Assembly (NCBI GenBank): GCA_024362935.1
Contig: JANCRA010000008.1
Span: 35,248,557 to 35,312,556, forward strand
From: Setophaga petechia
Taxonomy: Eukaryota > Chordata > Aves > Passeriformes > Parulidae
Direction: 5' to 3'
DNA length: 64,000 nucleotides
The first letter of the stretch is position 1; every line of letters begins with the position of its first letter. Below the pieces are notes generated by a model. The model was not told the DNA's origin. It worked only from the letters and a program-made list of their open reading frames with translations, and made no database searches. Positions 24,301 to 40,364 of this stretch are shown in pieces. The position numbers and the translations under genes are program-made.

Positions 24301-27300
24301 AAAAGAAATCTAATACTAAGAAATTAAAATTATCACTTTTATGCTCTGTTTTTCTGAATTTAAACCAAATCATATATTTGGATTTAGACTTAACAAACTG
24401 TAGAAGAAAGAAATTTTTAAACTTCTTTAGGTTTCACTAGCAAATTAATGTCTCCACCCTGCTGTTATGCTAAAATTATGGAAAAGGAACCCAGCACTGC
24501 AGGTTTAATTTTGCCAAGGAAATAACAGATCTCCAACTGTCAGGACTACATGCAGAACTATGATAAGCCTGCTCTAAGAAATGCTTAACTTCATGTAAAA
24601 ATGAACAGTAAATAATTTCTTCAGGAAAAAGGAATTTGTGCTGCACTTTAGACCATTGCCGTGTCAAAGAGAAGAAGAAAAGTACAAAGATGCACATTGG
24701 AAAGTAATTCTGAGCCTTAAAAATATGTGCAGACATGAGACACAGCTCATCTCAACAGATACTCTTGTTTCAATTAGCTGAAGTGTCTGGATGGAATTTT
24801 GTTAGACCAGTAACACTGGTTAAAACTCTGCTCCTCTGTCACAACATTTTAGAAAGAACAACCTGACTCCTCTTATACAGTATCCTTGTGCTAAAGAATT
24901 ATTTTGAAGTTTCCTCTCGTCACTGGAAAGAGGCAGACAGAAAAATTATTTGCATGCACTCATCACCACAGTTTTTTTTTCAGCATCCTAGATAGACAAA
25001 TCCAATCAAGTTCATTAATTGGTCTGATTAATAATGATTCATATGGAATCAAAGTAGAAGTTGTAGAAGGTTCTGCACTGCAGTATTTCTACTGCTATGT
25101 AATAGATCTAATTTGTGCTTTGTAAATGTATTTGTGTACACTTACACACACAAAAGTCTGCTGTTTTCCCCCTGGCTTATCCAATCCAGTTTTCTTTTAA
25201 AGACCCAGTGCCTAGTGGCAATAAGGTATGTCTGGAAGATTATTTAGGTCACTTATCTTTTTCTTGAACAGTGTCTACGGATGCACCTAAGTAGTCTTTT
25301 AACTCTTGTGGTTTCTGACCACAGAATGGCATTTGATCTACAAGCCAATTCATTTTACTAAGTTAGGCTTCAGAAACTGTTTCATACTTCGTTGTGGTGT
25401 CTAAGATATTTGACACTACTTAGGACCCTGCCTTACTGATGGGAGCAAAGGAAACAATTAACAATTTTTTAATAAAGCTATAGTAGAGGGCTGAGACCAG
25501 CAGAGCTGACGAGAAGGAAAATAAAATCTCTGAGAAAAATATAACCCTCTTAAATATGAGAATGAATAGTCTATCCTATTGCTAGCAAAAGTAGTATGAT
25601 AAACTAGAGACTAAGAAGTCATACTGATCCTGCATTTTCAAATGTTCCTCTCTCTTATTGCACTTCTACAGCTCTGATAGAGGTTGTTCCTTCTTATTCC
25701 TCAAAAATCACAGAATTTCCGCCCTAAGTATGCATATTCAGGTCTGACCTAATATTGGCCTTTTTCTATTCACAGAGAATGTGGTCTCCTGAGGGCAAGA
25801 AGCATTTTCTTGCAATGACAGATACTTCTTTGCAATTCAATGGAAATAACGACAATAAATAAAGCCCTTAAAGTCCCTTAATTGTAGTCCATAGCTACAT
25901 ACTGTGCATGGGACAGTGAAACTAGATTGCCTCCTGGAGGTTTTCAGGTAATTTCAGCTAAAATGTTCCTTTTTCTAGAAATAACTCATTTCTACTGGTC
26001 TCATGGTGAGTGGAGAATGTCCCTGTCCTTTAGGTAAAACTTATGTGCCACTAGTTTTAGCCAATTCAGCAGTATAATCAGACTTAGTGATAAAAACTGA
26101 TGTTCTCATCATATGTACCCTCTATACTTTTGTCTGAAACCACAGAGATGTTGATGACAGGTTATGACTTTATGACATATAGGAATTTATTGTGTCATCT
26201 TACTGTAAACTTATATTTGGAATGACAGAAATGCAAATAAAGTAAAATAATTAACTGTTTCTTCCATGGCTATTTGATGTGAAGAACAACAAAAAAGTAT
26301 GCTTAAGATGAAGAAAAGGGTAAATGTTAAGATAAAATTTGCACATAAATGAGCATGACTATTCCCACCTTCATTCACCCTTTTATCCGAGTACTTTTCT
26401 ATTTCCTCTTTAAAAGGGTTGAATGTGCTGTGACAGTTCTAAGGTTTGTCTTTTTTATGTTTATGCCAGAGTCTTTGCCTGAATTTTCCTATACACAGTA
26501 GTGGCCTTTGCTAACCAAGTGAATAGAATTGTAATTCTATAATGCATTATATTTATACTACCAGGAAATTACAGATTATATTGGTGGACCATGTGTCTAA
26601 ATTGATAGTGAGGACATATTTTGGAGGTCATTAGGACTTTTTCTCCTTTTTGCTTGCAAATTTCAAGTGGAAAAGAAAATAATGGAAGTATTTAAACCAA
26701 AGCTGATTAATGATCCAGATGTTCACTAAAATCTATGCGTGTGATCTAATCCTTTAAGAATGATTACAGATAAGGTAATTTGTTCACAGACACAGTTAGT
26801 TGCTCTTGTCTGATAATAGTGCTTAATCTCCTTGGCATGTTAAATGCAATCCTGAAAATAACAAAGCGCTTATCACCAGAAAATATACTAACAGAAGATT
26901 AAGTATATCCATCTGTACAGAGGGCCAAAATTGGGTTTGATTGCTGTTGCTAGAAGAAATGCAAGATAAAAAAATGTGAAGGAAATCAAAGCAAAATTAT
27001 ACGAGGGCACTCATATATGTACTCTCTTATGTCAACAAACAACAAAATGATGCAATATAAGTCTAGTCAAAAACAGATGCAGAATTGAGTTAGTTTATGC
27101 ATGAACTGTGAGAAAATAAGGTTATGAGCTGATATATATGCACAAATTTTTCCAAGTTAAAAAGCAATTCTGAGTAAACCCTCTTAAAATTTATTAGATT
27201 AGTTCTTTTTTTAAAATTAATAAATGAAATTTGAGTCAAGCAATCAAATGGTATTAATTAAAAAAATCTCTGCCTAGATTTTTTTCTTCTCTAAAATAAA

Positions 27301-30300
27301 ACATTTTAGAAAAGTAATATATCACAAGTCATCACTATCTCATAATATCAAGGCAATAAATTAAGGTCTCCCAAACAATTAGGAAACTTATGATTCTAAT
27401 TTACTGGAATAAATCTCATAATAGTTTTTAATACTCAGAACCTTCTATCAAAATGGATCAATTTAATAGTGTCTTAAAAAAGCCAATTTCTTCTTTGGGC
27501 ACCATCAATATTATATACACACATGAAAAAACTACTTAATATTTAGATAATGGATATGAAATCAGAAATCAACATCTCTGATGTTCTTCCATTTCTAAAA
27601 ATCTATATATATTCTCTAGAATATGTTTTCTGTTTTCCTCAGTTTTGGTTTGTGGAGCTGTTAAATTAAATTTCCCATATTTCAGTACACAGATACCATC
27701 TTTCTGGAAGCCTTGCACATACAGATAGATTTGACAGATAAAATGCCTCACCATTGTTCTTGCCAGAAGGCAGAACATACGTTTCTGTTCCTTCCATCCT
27801 GGAAAAGGCTATATTATTGTCACTACAGTGCTTTTATTAACATTTCAGGGCAGAGAACAAGATGCTTCATTTTTTTTTTTTTTGAGGGACCATAAAATAG
27901 AACCGCATCTTCTTCTGTCCTTATTTTCCATAGGATTGGAAGAGTCTATGATATTAAACACACTTCCTCCTCTAGGTAAAATAAATAAGAGACTATATAG
28001 CCCTGCTACAGTGGAATCAAAAAGTAAAGTTGCTCATTGTTAGTACCTATAAGATAACCTGCAGGTACAATGTACTGCTTTTAAGTGATTGATAATCAGA
28101 AGAAGGAAGAGTTTAATCACTTCCTCTTTCTCTTAAAATGCTCAAGCTCAAGACCAAACTGAAACTCTTAAGACATGAAAATACAGCAGCTATTTAAAAC
28201 AAGTTTAAATCCTGGCACACAGCTTTAGTGGCAGGGACACAATTCAATACTGATTATTCACTTTTTGAAAAGTTAACTTTCCTGATAAGAATCTCAGATA
28301 GCATCCTTTCTCTCCCACCCTCCCACCCTCAGGTATCTGGGTTTTTTTTGTCTATTTCTGGCTTCTTGAAAGGAAACAGATTTTCAAGTAAAGTGATGAA
28401 ACTGAGTATTCACATTAGTGAAAGAAGTGTGAATAGTAAAAATGAAACAGCAAAACCATTAATATTAACCATTTTCTGAGGAATTGTGATAAGAAATTAA
28501 ATAATAATTATTTGCTTGATTTCATAATCAGACATGAGTAATACTTAATGAATATCACCTTTTATTTAAGTCATCTACAAAAAAAATCATTGGTGGTTAT
28601 GTATATTTTTCCAAACCATCCTGTTTCTCAGAGAGGAAAAACCTAATTGCAGAGATAAAATAGCTATTCCAAAGAATTTCTGTGGGACCATATATACCAC
28701 TCACTTTCATAATACAAAAATTGTTTTATGTCTGTGCCAGTTCAGTGATCCTGCTTCACAACATAAGCTTTGAGAACCAAGAAAGAAAGGTTATCACAGA
28801 AATCCCTCATTAGGGAAAAATAAAATCCTACAAAAATTTTTAAATATTCAAATTTTCCTGGACATGGTCTGTAAAAAACACCCCATAAATATGGGTATCT
28901 GGAACTACTGACATTGTTTTATAAAGTCTTTGCTGAGACACAGTCTCAAGGAGGACTGAGAGCTGTGTTGCAATATTTAAAGTTTTCCTGCACTAACAAT
29001 TCTCATAGCTGGTGTGAATTCTGGGCATTTATCTGCTTTCCCAGGAGTCACACCTTCAGCTTGCATGAACTGCTATAATCATATCAGTATCAGCGCTGAC
29101 TTCTATTTAAGGGCTTAAAGCTTCCAGAGCCCCAAGGAAACATACCCCCTGCAATATTGAGGAAGCAGTAATCTGCATCTGGAAGGAAGACTGACTGATT
29201 TAGGCCAATTTAAACGTTAGATTGGTTCAGAGCCAGGATCCAATTACATTTTTATTCCAAAACTTGTGTGTTGGCTCTTGCATCCCTGCTGGAGGTCTCG
29301 TTGCTGAACACTGACCCAAGCCCCACAGCTGCCACAGCAAGGAGAAAAATTCAAAATGGAGATTTGGGTCATGGTGCTACTGAAGCACAGATGCATCAGT
29401 TGATCACACAGACTGAATCTAGATCAGGCCTCAGAATATGAGCTTGTTTACAGTGAGCAGGTAAGAACACAGCAGGATGTTCATGCTAGCCTTGAACTTG
29501 GCATTACGCCACAGACTGGAGACCAGACAATGCCTGATTTGCTATAATGTCCAAACCCTGGTATAAAGGTTGCCCTAACAAAGCTACCTATACAAAATAT
29601 TTTGAACAAATGAGAATTATTGTTATGAGCATGTCCCAGCTCATCATTCTGAATCACAGAGCCATGGCACTTCTTTTTAAGCAGTGGCACTTTTAGATTT
29701 GACTTACTTTTTCACCAAATCACAATTGTCCTATTCCAAGCATCATGATGATCATAAGGAAACAAGGCAATATTTTAATCAGGACTACTACAACTTATAA
29801 TATATTACATGTCTATGTTATGCATCTAAATCCATGCAGGTATTTTTCTCCTTTTACACATGAGCAAGCAAAAAATCCCAGACAAAAAAATCTTTCATTG
29901 AATTAGAACTTGAAGATATGAAGGCTTTCAACTTAACAACATTCATTAACACTACTGAATGTGGGATGCTACGCAGACTTTCTTCTTGCCCTTCATTTCA
30001 CTTTTCAGTGTCCTGATGGTTATAGTGAATATGAAAGACCAGAATTGTTTATCACCTTATGGAAAACTTGTAAAAGGCATCTACATTTTGGTACAATGGT
30101 GCAATAGTGTGTAACCATAATTCTTCCATTGTGACCATCCAGGCCAGAAACTGTTCCTTTATGTCTTTGTGGCCAAAGCATCTGTCCTCAGGAAAGAAGC
30201 TTCCAGTTATGACGTGGCAGCAAATGTGTCTATTGCACTTTCCAAAGACACTAGATTCAGTGCAAGGCAAACACTAGTTACACTGTTTTGCACATAGCCC

Positions 30301-33300
30301 TTATGTCAACTTGAAAAGTATGAAGTCACAGCTTGGGATAAAAACCAAAACATCTACTAAGCAAAGGAAACTTTAGAACTATTACAATTATCTTCAAATG
30401 AAAAGCACTTTTAGCATATTAAAATGGTAAATATTAACTACTGAATTTATGATATCAGATCCTACAAGTACAGAATAATAATGGTGGTGAAATAAACACT
30501 TTTGACATCTTATGTAGAGTAGGCATAAAATATATATGTCTTCAGAAAAAACACTTGGAGGTCTCTTTGGCAAAGCTATGCTGACCTAGAACAGATTGGG
30601 ATCTGGCACTCATTTTGTTCGACACATGATCAGGAATGCTGGACCTAATTGTCACCAACTATTTGTATACCAGAGGCACCTGAATAATAGGGAGTAACAA
30701 TCTTGTATGATCTACAAGAAATGAAAACAATATTACACAGGCAAGAACTGAGAAAAAATGTTAACAGAAATATAATGTTCATTGGGCAACTCAAAAAACA
30801 GAAATGCGTCCCACAGATAGTGTAAGGAGATTTACAAGATGATGTACATGGTCATGTGCTTTACAAAAATAAAAATATGTGATAATTTGATAGGTAGCAT
30901 GGCTTTCTGCTTAAGTCCAATTTTGACTGAATAATATTTTTTGATCTAATACACATTTTTGTGAAGAAAAACTGTTTTTTCGTCACATAACTCCTGGATG
31001 TGAGTTATTTAAGTTTGCAGACATTTAAAACTGAATATATAATTTACAAGATATAGAATGAATGCATGCAGGGTTTAGCACATTTAGAGGTAATTCAGGT
31101 ACAAGTTTAGAAGAGATTTCACATTGAAATAACATCTTTGTTACAATAGTTGATCCAAATATATTGTGTAGTAATATATGAAACTCAAATCTTCTCTATA
31201 TATATAATTGTGATCCACACAATATTTTTAAAGGTTTTCAAGGTTTAAAAACTCCTGTTAACAGGATTTTTGTATGACCTAATTGTATAAGTTTTTTGGG
31301 GATATCTATAATGAGGGGTACACATATCAATGAGCTTTGTATTCAGTTTCTGTTAGAAAAAGTCCCAACAACCCCCCACCTCTGACTGTAACTAACTGGA
31401 AAAGTAGAAAGTCCTCTAAATAAATATGTGTCAGCAAAATGCACAGAAGTATCTCCATTTCAGACAAAATGCTATGAACTAATTCTGAATAATTTTGTCT
31501 CAGAAAAAATCTCTGGAAAAGTGACTCTGGATTGATGGCTTTAGTGGCTACTTAAAGAAACAACAAATTTCAAAGAGTGGGTACATAAACTGTATCATCC
31601 TGGTTGAAGACCAGTGCTTGGCTGTCAGATGAGAGCTGTCACAATAATTGCCAGATTTCAATGATTCCTTCCCAGGTAGGTGAAAACTGCAAGTGCTCTG
31701 CAAACAGTCAGACGGTGAATCATGCTGCTTCAAAGTGTAAGGTAATTTACTCCTCTGAGGTCAGCAAAAACAGGGTTCAAAGCTGATTCTATCTATCACT
31801 TCAGGATGAAAAACAGCTTCAAGAAGCAGCTCACAGAGTTTGGCGTTAGAGCTCCTACTGACTAGGGGCTGCTTTCAGGGAGATAAGGGCATCCTGACTC
31901 CCCTACTGTTGAGGCTGAATATTGCTTTACTGACAGTCTAAAGGTATAAACCCATTCTCTAGTTATTAGTCTATACTGCAGTGCTGTATGTTGGGACAAT
32001 TTCATGCTGTGTGATGGCACTGAGAAGGCTTTATTAAACCATTTAGCCATTTCCACAGATGCAATGATATTGTCAATTTTTTTTTTTTTGTCTAACCTCA
32101 CTGGTGTAAAAAATAAGACAAAGATATGCCTTTCATAAAGATAATTTTAAAGGCCAAAGCAAATGTGCAAATACTGTATCACATAAAATGCACTGAGATC
32201 CGTAAATATTAGCATCAATATTGACTTCCATCAAAAAGGCACTACATAATTACATGGGCCACAAGAAATGCTCAGAGGTGGGGATTTGGTTTATGCTATA
32301 GTGCTTGTGGACATGAGATATAGAGGGAGGTTGTCATCCTGTAAGGTCTGCAGAATTTGGCTCTTTTTTTTGTCATGAGCATAGATGACTTGGCAATAGC
32401 TGAGGACCAATGCCTTAACAACAAATTAACTTCTCTTTCTTGTCTAATTAGGAAGGTTTTCTTTTACATCTTGCATGGTTTTGAATATTTAAATAAAAAA
32501 ATGGGCAAGCATCTTATATTCATAGCAATGATACTATTCAATTTCTCTGCCCATTTTTCCATTTGACAGTACCTATGCACTAGCATGCCATTCATGTCCC
32601 TGGCAAGATTCCTATTTACTGCAACATAAGCAAAAAACAAGTCACACTATGAAGACAGAAGCTTAAATTGTCCCCCTCTTTGGTGTTTTACTGCATGATA
32701 AACACCACTGAAATATATATGACTGATTCCTACAGTTCTGTACAAGATTTGAAGTACAACTAAAGTAATAAGACTATGTTAAGAGGGATCTTGAGCTGTT
32801 CTCTACATTTCTTCAGTCATAAGACACCTTGGTGCTGGTCCAGTACATGAGCATAAGATGGAGAAGTTCTCTGGTTTGAAATGCTGGCCAGAGAATCAGG
32901 TACAAAATTATAAAAAAGCTCAAGAAAAATTCCTTTTCCTTATTCTTTTACTAGATGAAGAGAAGATCTATGGCCTAGAAGTTACAGGAATTTTGCAGCC
33001 ATAGGCATTGCGAAGAGATCTTCTCATTGGTATCCTGGAGAGTCAAAATGACTAGCTCATGAAAACCAGTATTTATTAGGAGTGAAGAATCACACACTGG
33101 TACGGATAATGTCTGGCATTTGCTGCCCATGACCCTGTTCCCAGCCCTTCTCCCTGTTTATTTGTTAAAATTGGGTTGTGTTAGTTGATACATAGTGACA
33201 GCAGAAAAACAAGACTCTCCAGAAACAGATTGACATTTAAACCAAAACACACATGTTTGATCTGAGGCAAGTGTTTTTATAAGAGGTATGAAAGGGATGA

Positions 33301-36300
33301 AAAATTGCTTAGCTATGTCTCAGAATTAAATACCTTCTCTGATGAATGGGGAATAATGAGACAGTTGACAAGATTGAATGAAACATATTTCCATTTCCTA
33401 ACCCAGAGCAGGTTATCTTTTCCATCATAAAATGCCTGTGACATCAAATGTTTGGTGATGATAGAACTTTCATCTCACAAACAGAAGCCCTGCAAACCCG
33501 CTGAGATGTCCTGGAACAGCATAACAATAACAGATAAAAATAAGTGGCCACAACCTGTCAACAACCAATCATTAAAACTGATGCATTTACAGCAACTATC
33601 ATGAAAACTGGATTTTTGAAATTAAAAGGTTCGACACATGTAAACTGAATCTGAAACAAATTTTCAGCAACACCATTACTTGTGATTATTCCCAAAACCT
33701 GGGATGTCCACATATTAAAAGAAGAAATAGAAAGCACATTTGGATACCTGCATTCCTGGTTTGATGCTTTCAGCTCACAATCAAGAAACTAGGAAATCTG
33801 ACAACCTCCCATTATAAATCATTATACAGCATACAGAAACTTAATAAGAAAACCAAACCTCATACCTATTTTAGCAAAAAGGCAGGCAAGTATATGGAGA
33901 CACAGGTGCTACACCGGCTTGTGTGCATCAGTACTTAGGAAGAAAAGATTTTGTTACCTATTTATACAGATATGGGGGAAAGTGGCAAATTGAGGTAAAA
34001 ATGAAAACCTGCTTCCTGCAGTTTACAGTAACTTCCATGAAAAAGATCCATACCCAGTAATGACAACTTTACAGAATTTCAGTAGAAAAAAGAATAAGGC
34101 TGTTAGTTTAAATGCTTAATTACTGAAATGCAAAAACAATGAGTAGTGTTGCAAGCCAGGAGAAGAGAATTTTTCTTGGAAGCTGAAACCAAACAGCTGA
34201 TAAAACTCCTATTTTAATTACATTTAATTCAGAAAAGATAAAAAGTGGTATAGCTATAGCTAACTAGCCATGTGTCTTTTTCAGGCTGAAAACACAGCTT
34301 TGCACAATTCTCAGCTAAATGTTCAAGTCATAATGTAGATGTTTTACCCCAAGTGCATGATAATAGTGACTATAAGCAAGTGGCACCAATTCAGCTCATA
34401 TCAAGCAGCTTTGGAAAATCCTGCAATGGCTGTATTAGGCTGAACAGAGTTTGGAGAGAAAAAAAGAATTATTTCTGACTTTCTTGCTATCCTGACTGAG
34501 GGTGAAAGTACAAGAAGGACAAGTGGCGGATAGAAGATGTGTCCTTAGCCACAATCAACACATCCAGGGTAGAACAGCCTCTGAGACAAAAAGCTGTGCC
34601 TCATCACCACAGGCTGCAGGTTCCCTTCATTTCCTTGTGCTGGCTGAGCACAGGGGAGGAGACAGGACACTGCTGGCATCACAACCACACCAGCCATGCT
34701 ATGTCACACTCACGACAACCAGCCCAGAGAAAACACCAATGGCACTGTACCTCTGCATGTAAACTTGACCTACCAACAATAACATCAATAATTGAACCAT
34801 TAAAGAGAGTAGTAGGAATCTTATAATTTTATCTTTACCCTGTTTTGATATTTATCATGTAAATTCCAGAGTATGCAACTCTGGTTTCTACAAAGTCCTT
34901 TACCTCTTATCTCCCTCCAAATCTGGTATTGTATTTTTTTTTTCTTCCATGTAGCTTTATAACAGAATATTTCATTTGTTAAACTCAAGGAAATTAACCT
35001 TTCATTAAAAAAATTCCCCAAAAGGAAACTTCAAAGAATTTTGAAGGATAAACTGGTATCCAGCAGCTAAACAGCCAACTTGCTTCTAGTATTTAAACAC
35101 AGAACTGCAAGGAGATGCAGACTTCAGTTTTTGAAAAGATAAAGTTTTTACTTTGGTGGAATCTTGCTAACTCTGCACTGGCAGGACATTTCCTTTGTTA
35201 TTCATAGTTCTTACTTCTGTGAAATTTATCTTAGTTTCTTACAATGTATCATTTTGATCAAATAAAAAGTTGTCAGGATACAAAAATTCACCAAGATGAA
35301 AAGGTTTTTCATAACAAATAGAAAATGAAAGACATTCTAAGATTTTTGAACAATTTTTTTTGTCTCTACTGAATAATACTATGATTTTTTAATCAGTTCT
35401 GCGCAGCTCAAATTCACTGTAGAGTTAAAAGAAACATATTCTTATGGCTTGATTAAACTGAACATACTGAGTAGGGCGTTCATTGTGCTTAAATTGGCCT
35501 TACCAAGAAAATAAATAGGTCTGTACTAGCAACAGACCATATGCCATGTGCCACAAATGTTGTCACCACAATTTTTTTGTTCGTTAGCAAAATGAGATGC
35601 ATGTAAAAGAAAGTCTTATAGAAACATAAGGTAATGTATTTGAGATCTTATGATGCCCCTTCTATAAAAATATATTTTTTAAACTTCATAGCAACTAAAC
35701 AAGAGTCAGTTAGGTCAATGTTATGTCAATTTAAACCAGCCCTTAATTATACATTTATAGGTTCCTATTTTATGCCATACAGTTTATAATGTGAAGGGAG
35801 GATCTTTTTTCCACTGAAAGCAGAACACAATCAATTGAACTTGACATCCTAGGGCCTGGATTCTTTCCTTGCTGCAGCTGGCAAAGCTGGTATTATTAAC
35901 ATTCCCCTATTCTTCCTGTTACACAGCCTATTTTCAAGTTTACATTGTTTCTGATTTATAAAACATTTTAGAACATGTTCTATTGAAGTGTCAATTTCAA
36001 GAATTTCTTTGATTTTTCTACAAATATTTAATGAAAGAAAAATAAGTATAAACTGTTCCTGCAAAGCAATACTAAAGAAAACACATCTTTTTGCCAAGGT
36101 ATTTTTTTCACAAGTGTGCAGGTTTCCCCTCACACAAGTTGTCTGAAAGGGTGTTTAACTATCCATGATTTTGAGTAATAATTTGAGTGATTTCTCAGCA
36201 TAAAAGTACTTCAATTTGTTTGAAATTACAAAAATGAACTGATAATCTTTTTGATTCTCACCATGATAACATACTTAACACAAAATCAAATAGTCATAGC

Positions 36301-37947
36301 TAAAGCAGTCCAGATTTATTGGTGAAACAATTTAATGGAAAAAAGCAATTTTCACAAAATTGATCTTTGACAAGTATTTCAATTTTCTCTTTGATCTAGC
36401 AGTGCAAACCTTTCTTCTTCTTCAGACAACCTAGTACCAGCTGAAAGCATCCATGGAGCTGGTTATGCCAATTCTCCCAGTGCACATATCCTTTCATTGC
36501 ACTGCAGCTCCGATGGCACACTGCAGGTCCTTGAATCTTACAATACAGCAGAGATCAGATGACTGTAGCATAACTGTAATGAGTCTCAGAGTAAAGATTC
36601 CTGGTGTCACTTACATAAAGCTGGGGGCAAAGTTTCATCTGCTTCTCACGCTAATAGTGAGTGAGAAGCTATTGTCATCACCTATAAACTCATTAAGCTA
36701 AGACATAAGAAGAGATTTATAGCTAAGAATCTGTGTAGTTTGCACTGAGGAACTTACATTTGTTGGGTTTTGGAGGGGAGAGGAGGCAATCAGCCAATAT
36801 TTAATTGCTCTCCTTAAACCATTTTGGCTTTCAGTTTTAAGTCAAGAGTACAGTGACTTCTGTGCTTTCTGGTCTGGCACAGAACAACCCCATTGACAAG
36901 TGATCTCACTGAAGGACCATCTCCTGAGAGAAAGGGCACCAAAGTATTGGGCTTAAATGAAACCGGGAGGTCTGAATCTGACAGCGAAATATGCTTTATT
37001 AATCGTATTTGGCTTCCCACCTTCCTTTATTTTTCATGGCTCATAATTGAAACAACCTCTTAACTCAGCAATGATTTATCAGAATGAATGGGAATATGTC
37101 AAGATACTCTTTAGAGCTTGTCAGTAATGCTCTTGGTTAGAGGCAGCAATCACTATTGAGCAAAATGAAGTTCTTTACTGGTTTCTGAGTAAGACATATC
37201 CCACTTCCAATATGCCACTTTAAAATCAGTCTAGTGATGCACTGCTTAGCACAGAAATTCAAAGCTCAAAATGAAAGGATCAAATCTACTGCATAAGACT
37301 TAAAAAGACACGTAATACAATCATTTTAAATAATGTAGCTCTTATGCAGTTTCTACTCAGTAAGTATCTTGTTTCAGGTGTCCTTTTTTCATATCTCAAA
37401 CTTTATAGGCTTCATTTACTAATGTGAAGGTCCTGATGCGATTCAGCAAAGGAAATGGGAATGTGGAAGGCTATAAAGCATTTCAGCTTTAGCCGCTGGT
37501 AGACACTTACTGAAAAATTACTGAACGATCAGGTTTATATAACAGATATAGTCTAACATTTTGGGTTATTCACATTGCTCAGGCACCAAGATTAGATGGG
37601 GAAATGGATTCTGTACTCTATTGCTGGGCATATGAACAAACAATGGAAATGCCAAAATGACGAATGCTTTCCCATTCATTTTACATACCTTAATTTGCAG
37701 AAAGCTGCAGAAGCCTACATCAGAATTTCCTGCAGGATTAGCTTAAGGAAAGCTGAACAGGATGATTCAAACCCCTCTAAATATTTAGCATTCTGAATAT
37801 TCTCTGATTATTTTTAGTGACATATCAGAGTTTCTACTTTGAAAAGGCTGGAAAACTGTGTAGATGGGTTTTTCGTATGCGACTTTGTCTCCCTTTTATG
37901 CACAACACCTTTTAGCTGACCAGATTAAGACTACATGTTATCTGCTT

Positions 37948-37990
37948 AAAATAAATAAAAATAAAAAGGAAAAAAGAAAAAAAGAAAAGG
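37948..37990. repeat. A-rich (AAATA/AAAAG) tract
   Basis: AAATAAATAAAAATAAAAAGG is followed by AAAAAAG units. Simple low-complexity DNA. Confidence 0.75.
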
Positions 37991-38924
37991 GTGAGTTCTC
38001 ACCTAGCAAGGCCAAAAGACAATGTGCATTGCAGGCTTGCTTACCAAGGCCACAGAGGGACTACAGCTTCCCTCGATTTTGGTTTGCAAAACCAACCTTA
38101 TATTTCTTGCATCTTTATTGTGACATACAAAAGGTAATTATATATTAACAGCAAAATTCTTTCAGACTTCATCAGGGCCATTTTTTATTTCTGTCTGCTT
38201 ATGGGTTTGGCATGTGCTTACAAGCTGAAGTCCTATTTGTTCAAAGACGATAGTTCTATTTCTCAAAATTCCTCACTATGTTTAAAAATCTGACTCTTAG
38301 CGGGCTTCTTAGTATTTTTCCATGTAATTTAATTACTTTGATATGGGTTTAGAAAAAAACTGTGGCAATAATTTTTGACAGAGCAAATAAAATTCATTAT
38401 AAGCAAATGGTGATAAGCAATACTGTGGGAAAAAACCCCCAGCCCTTTAGTGTTCTCTTTTTGGAAGAAACATGTAAGATGTTACTGCTGTAATTCTTAT
38501 ACAAATATGTGCTCTTTCACATAAGCACTGTCATGGAATGGGTAGCACTGCCTTTGTGGGTAGGTGTTCATTATTTTGCGTATGGATAGCAAAACCCAAG
38601 TCCAAAAAATGAGGACAACCCAGATCAAACACAACAGGAGTGACTGAAAGCATTTCTTAATTTTGAATTTCTTGGAGAAAGGCCAGGCTGTAATTAGATT
38701 TTCTGAACATAATTTCCTCAGGGATTTCAATAACTGCAATACAAAAAGCTAATTAATGTTTCAATACCAAAACTCTATTTGGCTTTATTTATATAATGAT
38801 ACACAAACTGACTGTGTTTAACATTTGTATCATCCAAACTCTAAAGGGCAAGGACTAGAGTTCTTCAGAGAGCTGAAAATTCAGTAACTGCAATATGTTT
38901 TTCATTTTAAACAAATTTAAAAAT

Positions 38925-38972
38925 AAAAAAACCCCAAACCAAACCAAACCAAACAAACAAAAAAAAAAACCC
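38925..38972. repeat. A-rich (CCAAA)n tract
   Basis: AAAATAAAAAAACCCC is followed by AAACC units and an A run, then CCCTC. A diffuse low-complexity tract; no attached retroposon was recognised. Confidence 0.8.
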
Positions 38973-40364
38973 TCAAAAAATATGAATTCTCCTTAATATC
39001 TTTATTTTGTATAAGAACTCATGTGTTTTGTTTGTCAATTTTAAATATTCTGTGTAACATTGTTAAATTTTTTGGCAGGTATAAACAATAAACACTGAAT
39101 TACAAGTAAACATAGAAGGTATTTTTTTACATGCCTATATGGCTGTTATATTTTTTCCTTCTTAATCATGATTTCAGTTAATAAGGTTATTCCTGGCTTC
39201 TCATTTTTATCAATTTTTAGATCTTGATGTATGATAGCATAATATATCAATGTATGCTTATCTTCTGTTAGGTTCAAATTTTTTTTAGAGCTGTCAATTA
39301 TTTATAAAAATGTACAATTCATGTATGCCATACTCATGTATGCACAAAAATGGTGTAGAGGTCTTTTTCCTCTGCTATTTAAATTATTCTTTGATAATAA
39401 ATATTAAAGGACACTATTTAATTTCTAAACTGCAATTAAAGGCAAACTTGGATTATCAATAGAAACTATCTGATCTCATTTGATAATATTTTGAGCAACC
39501 TGTGTTACTTCAGCTCTATTATTCTATGCATTAATTTCTACAGTTCTTTACATGTAAGTATTTTCATGGGCTAATGGAGCACAATAGACCCAACACTCAT
39601 TTATTGAAGGGCCTTTTTTCATCTAAAATATAGTTTTTAAAAACCAAAAATCACAGAACCCACTACCTTCTTACTCCATAGCATATTCATTATCAGATCA
39701 ACATACGCTACTAATTAGGTTAAATTTGACTGCTAAATAACTCCCAAAGGGCCAATTTATCTAAGGTAGTATGAGCACATATTCATTTCTCCTTACACAT
39801 CACCAGATGCTATTAATTAAATTCTAGTCACCTCAGACTGCAAGTTTGAAGTAATTGCCACTGTGGAAGCACTTGTACTTAGCAGTGAGCCTGGTTACTA
39901 TTACTGATACTGACAGTCACCTGGATTCAGGCAGACATCACTCTGTTTATTTCACTTTAGAGTTTGTGAGATGTTTAGAAGTATGTGGGGAATTTTCAAA
40001 TTTGTTTCTTGGTGTTCAAAGCTTTGTTGTAGATGCCCACGAAGTGCAGAGCTAGGATCAGTGTCCCGTTCTCTGAAGAAAACATCTCCATTATGAAGGT
40101 GCAAGGCACCTTTTGAAGCTCAGAGGAGATGATGGCAGCAGAAGGTGATTCTTCCCTCTCCACCAGCTCCTCTCAGCTGGCTGCTCTGCGAAGGTGAGGG
40201 CTGAAGTGATGCTTGCAATCTACTTCCTTGCTGCCCACCTTCCACCCACATCTGCAGAGCTTCTGTGGGCTGATGCTTTGACAGCCCTGCAGTGCAAAGG
40301 CAGTCGGAATGACAAGGTGCGAGGAGGAAAAGGTGTATTTTGCACCCGCTTCACTTTCTGCACC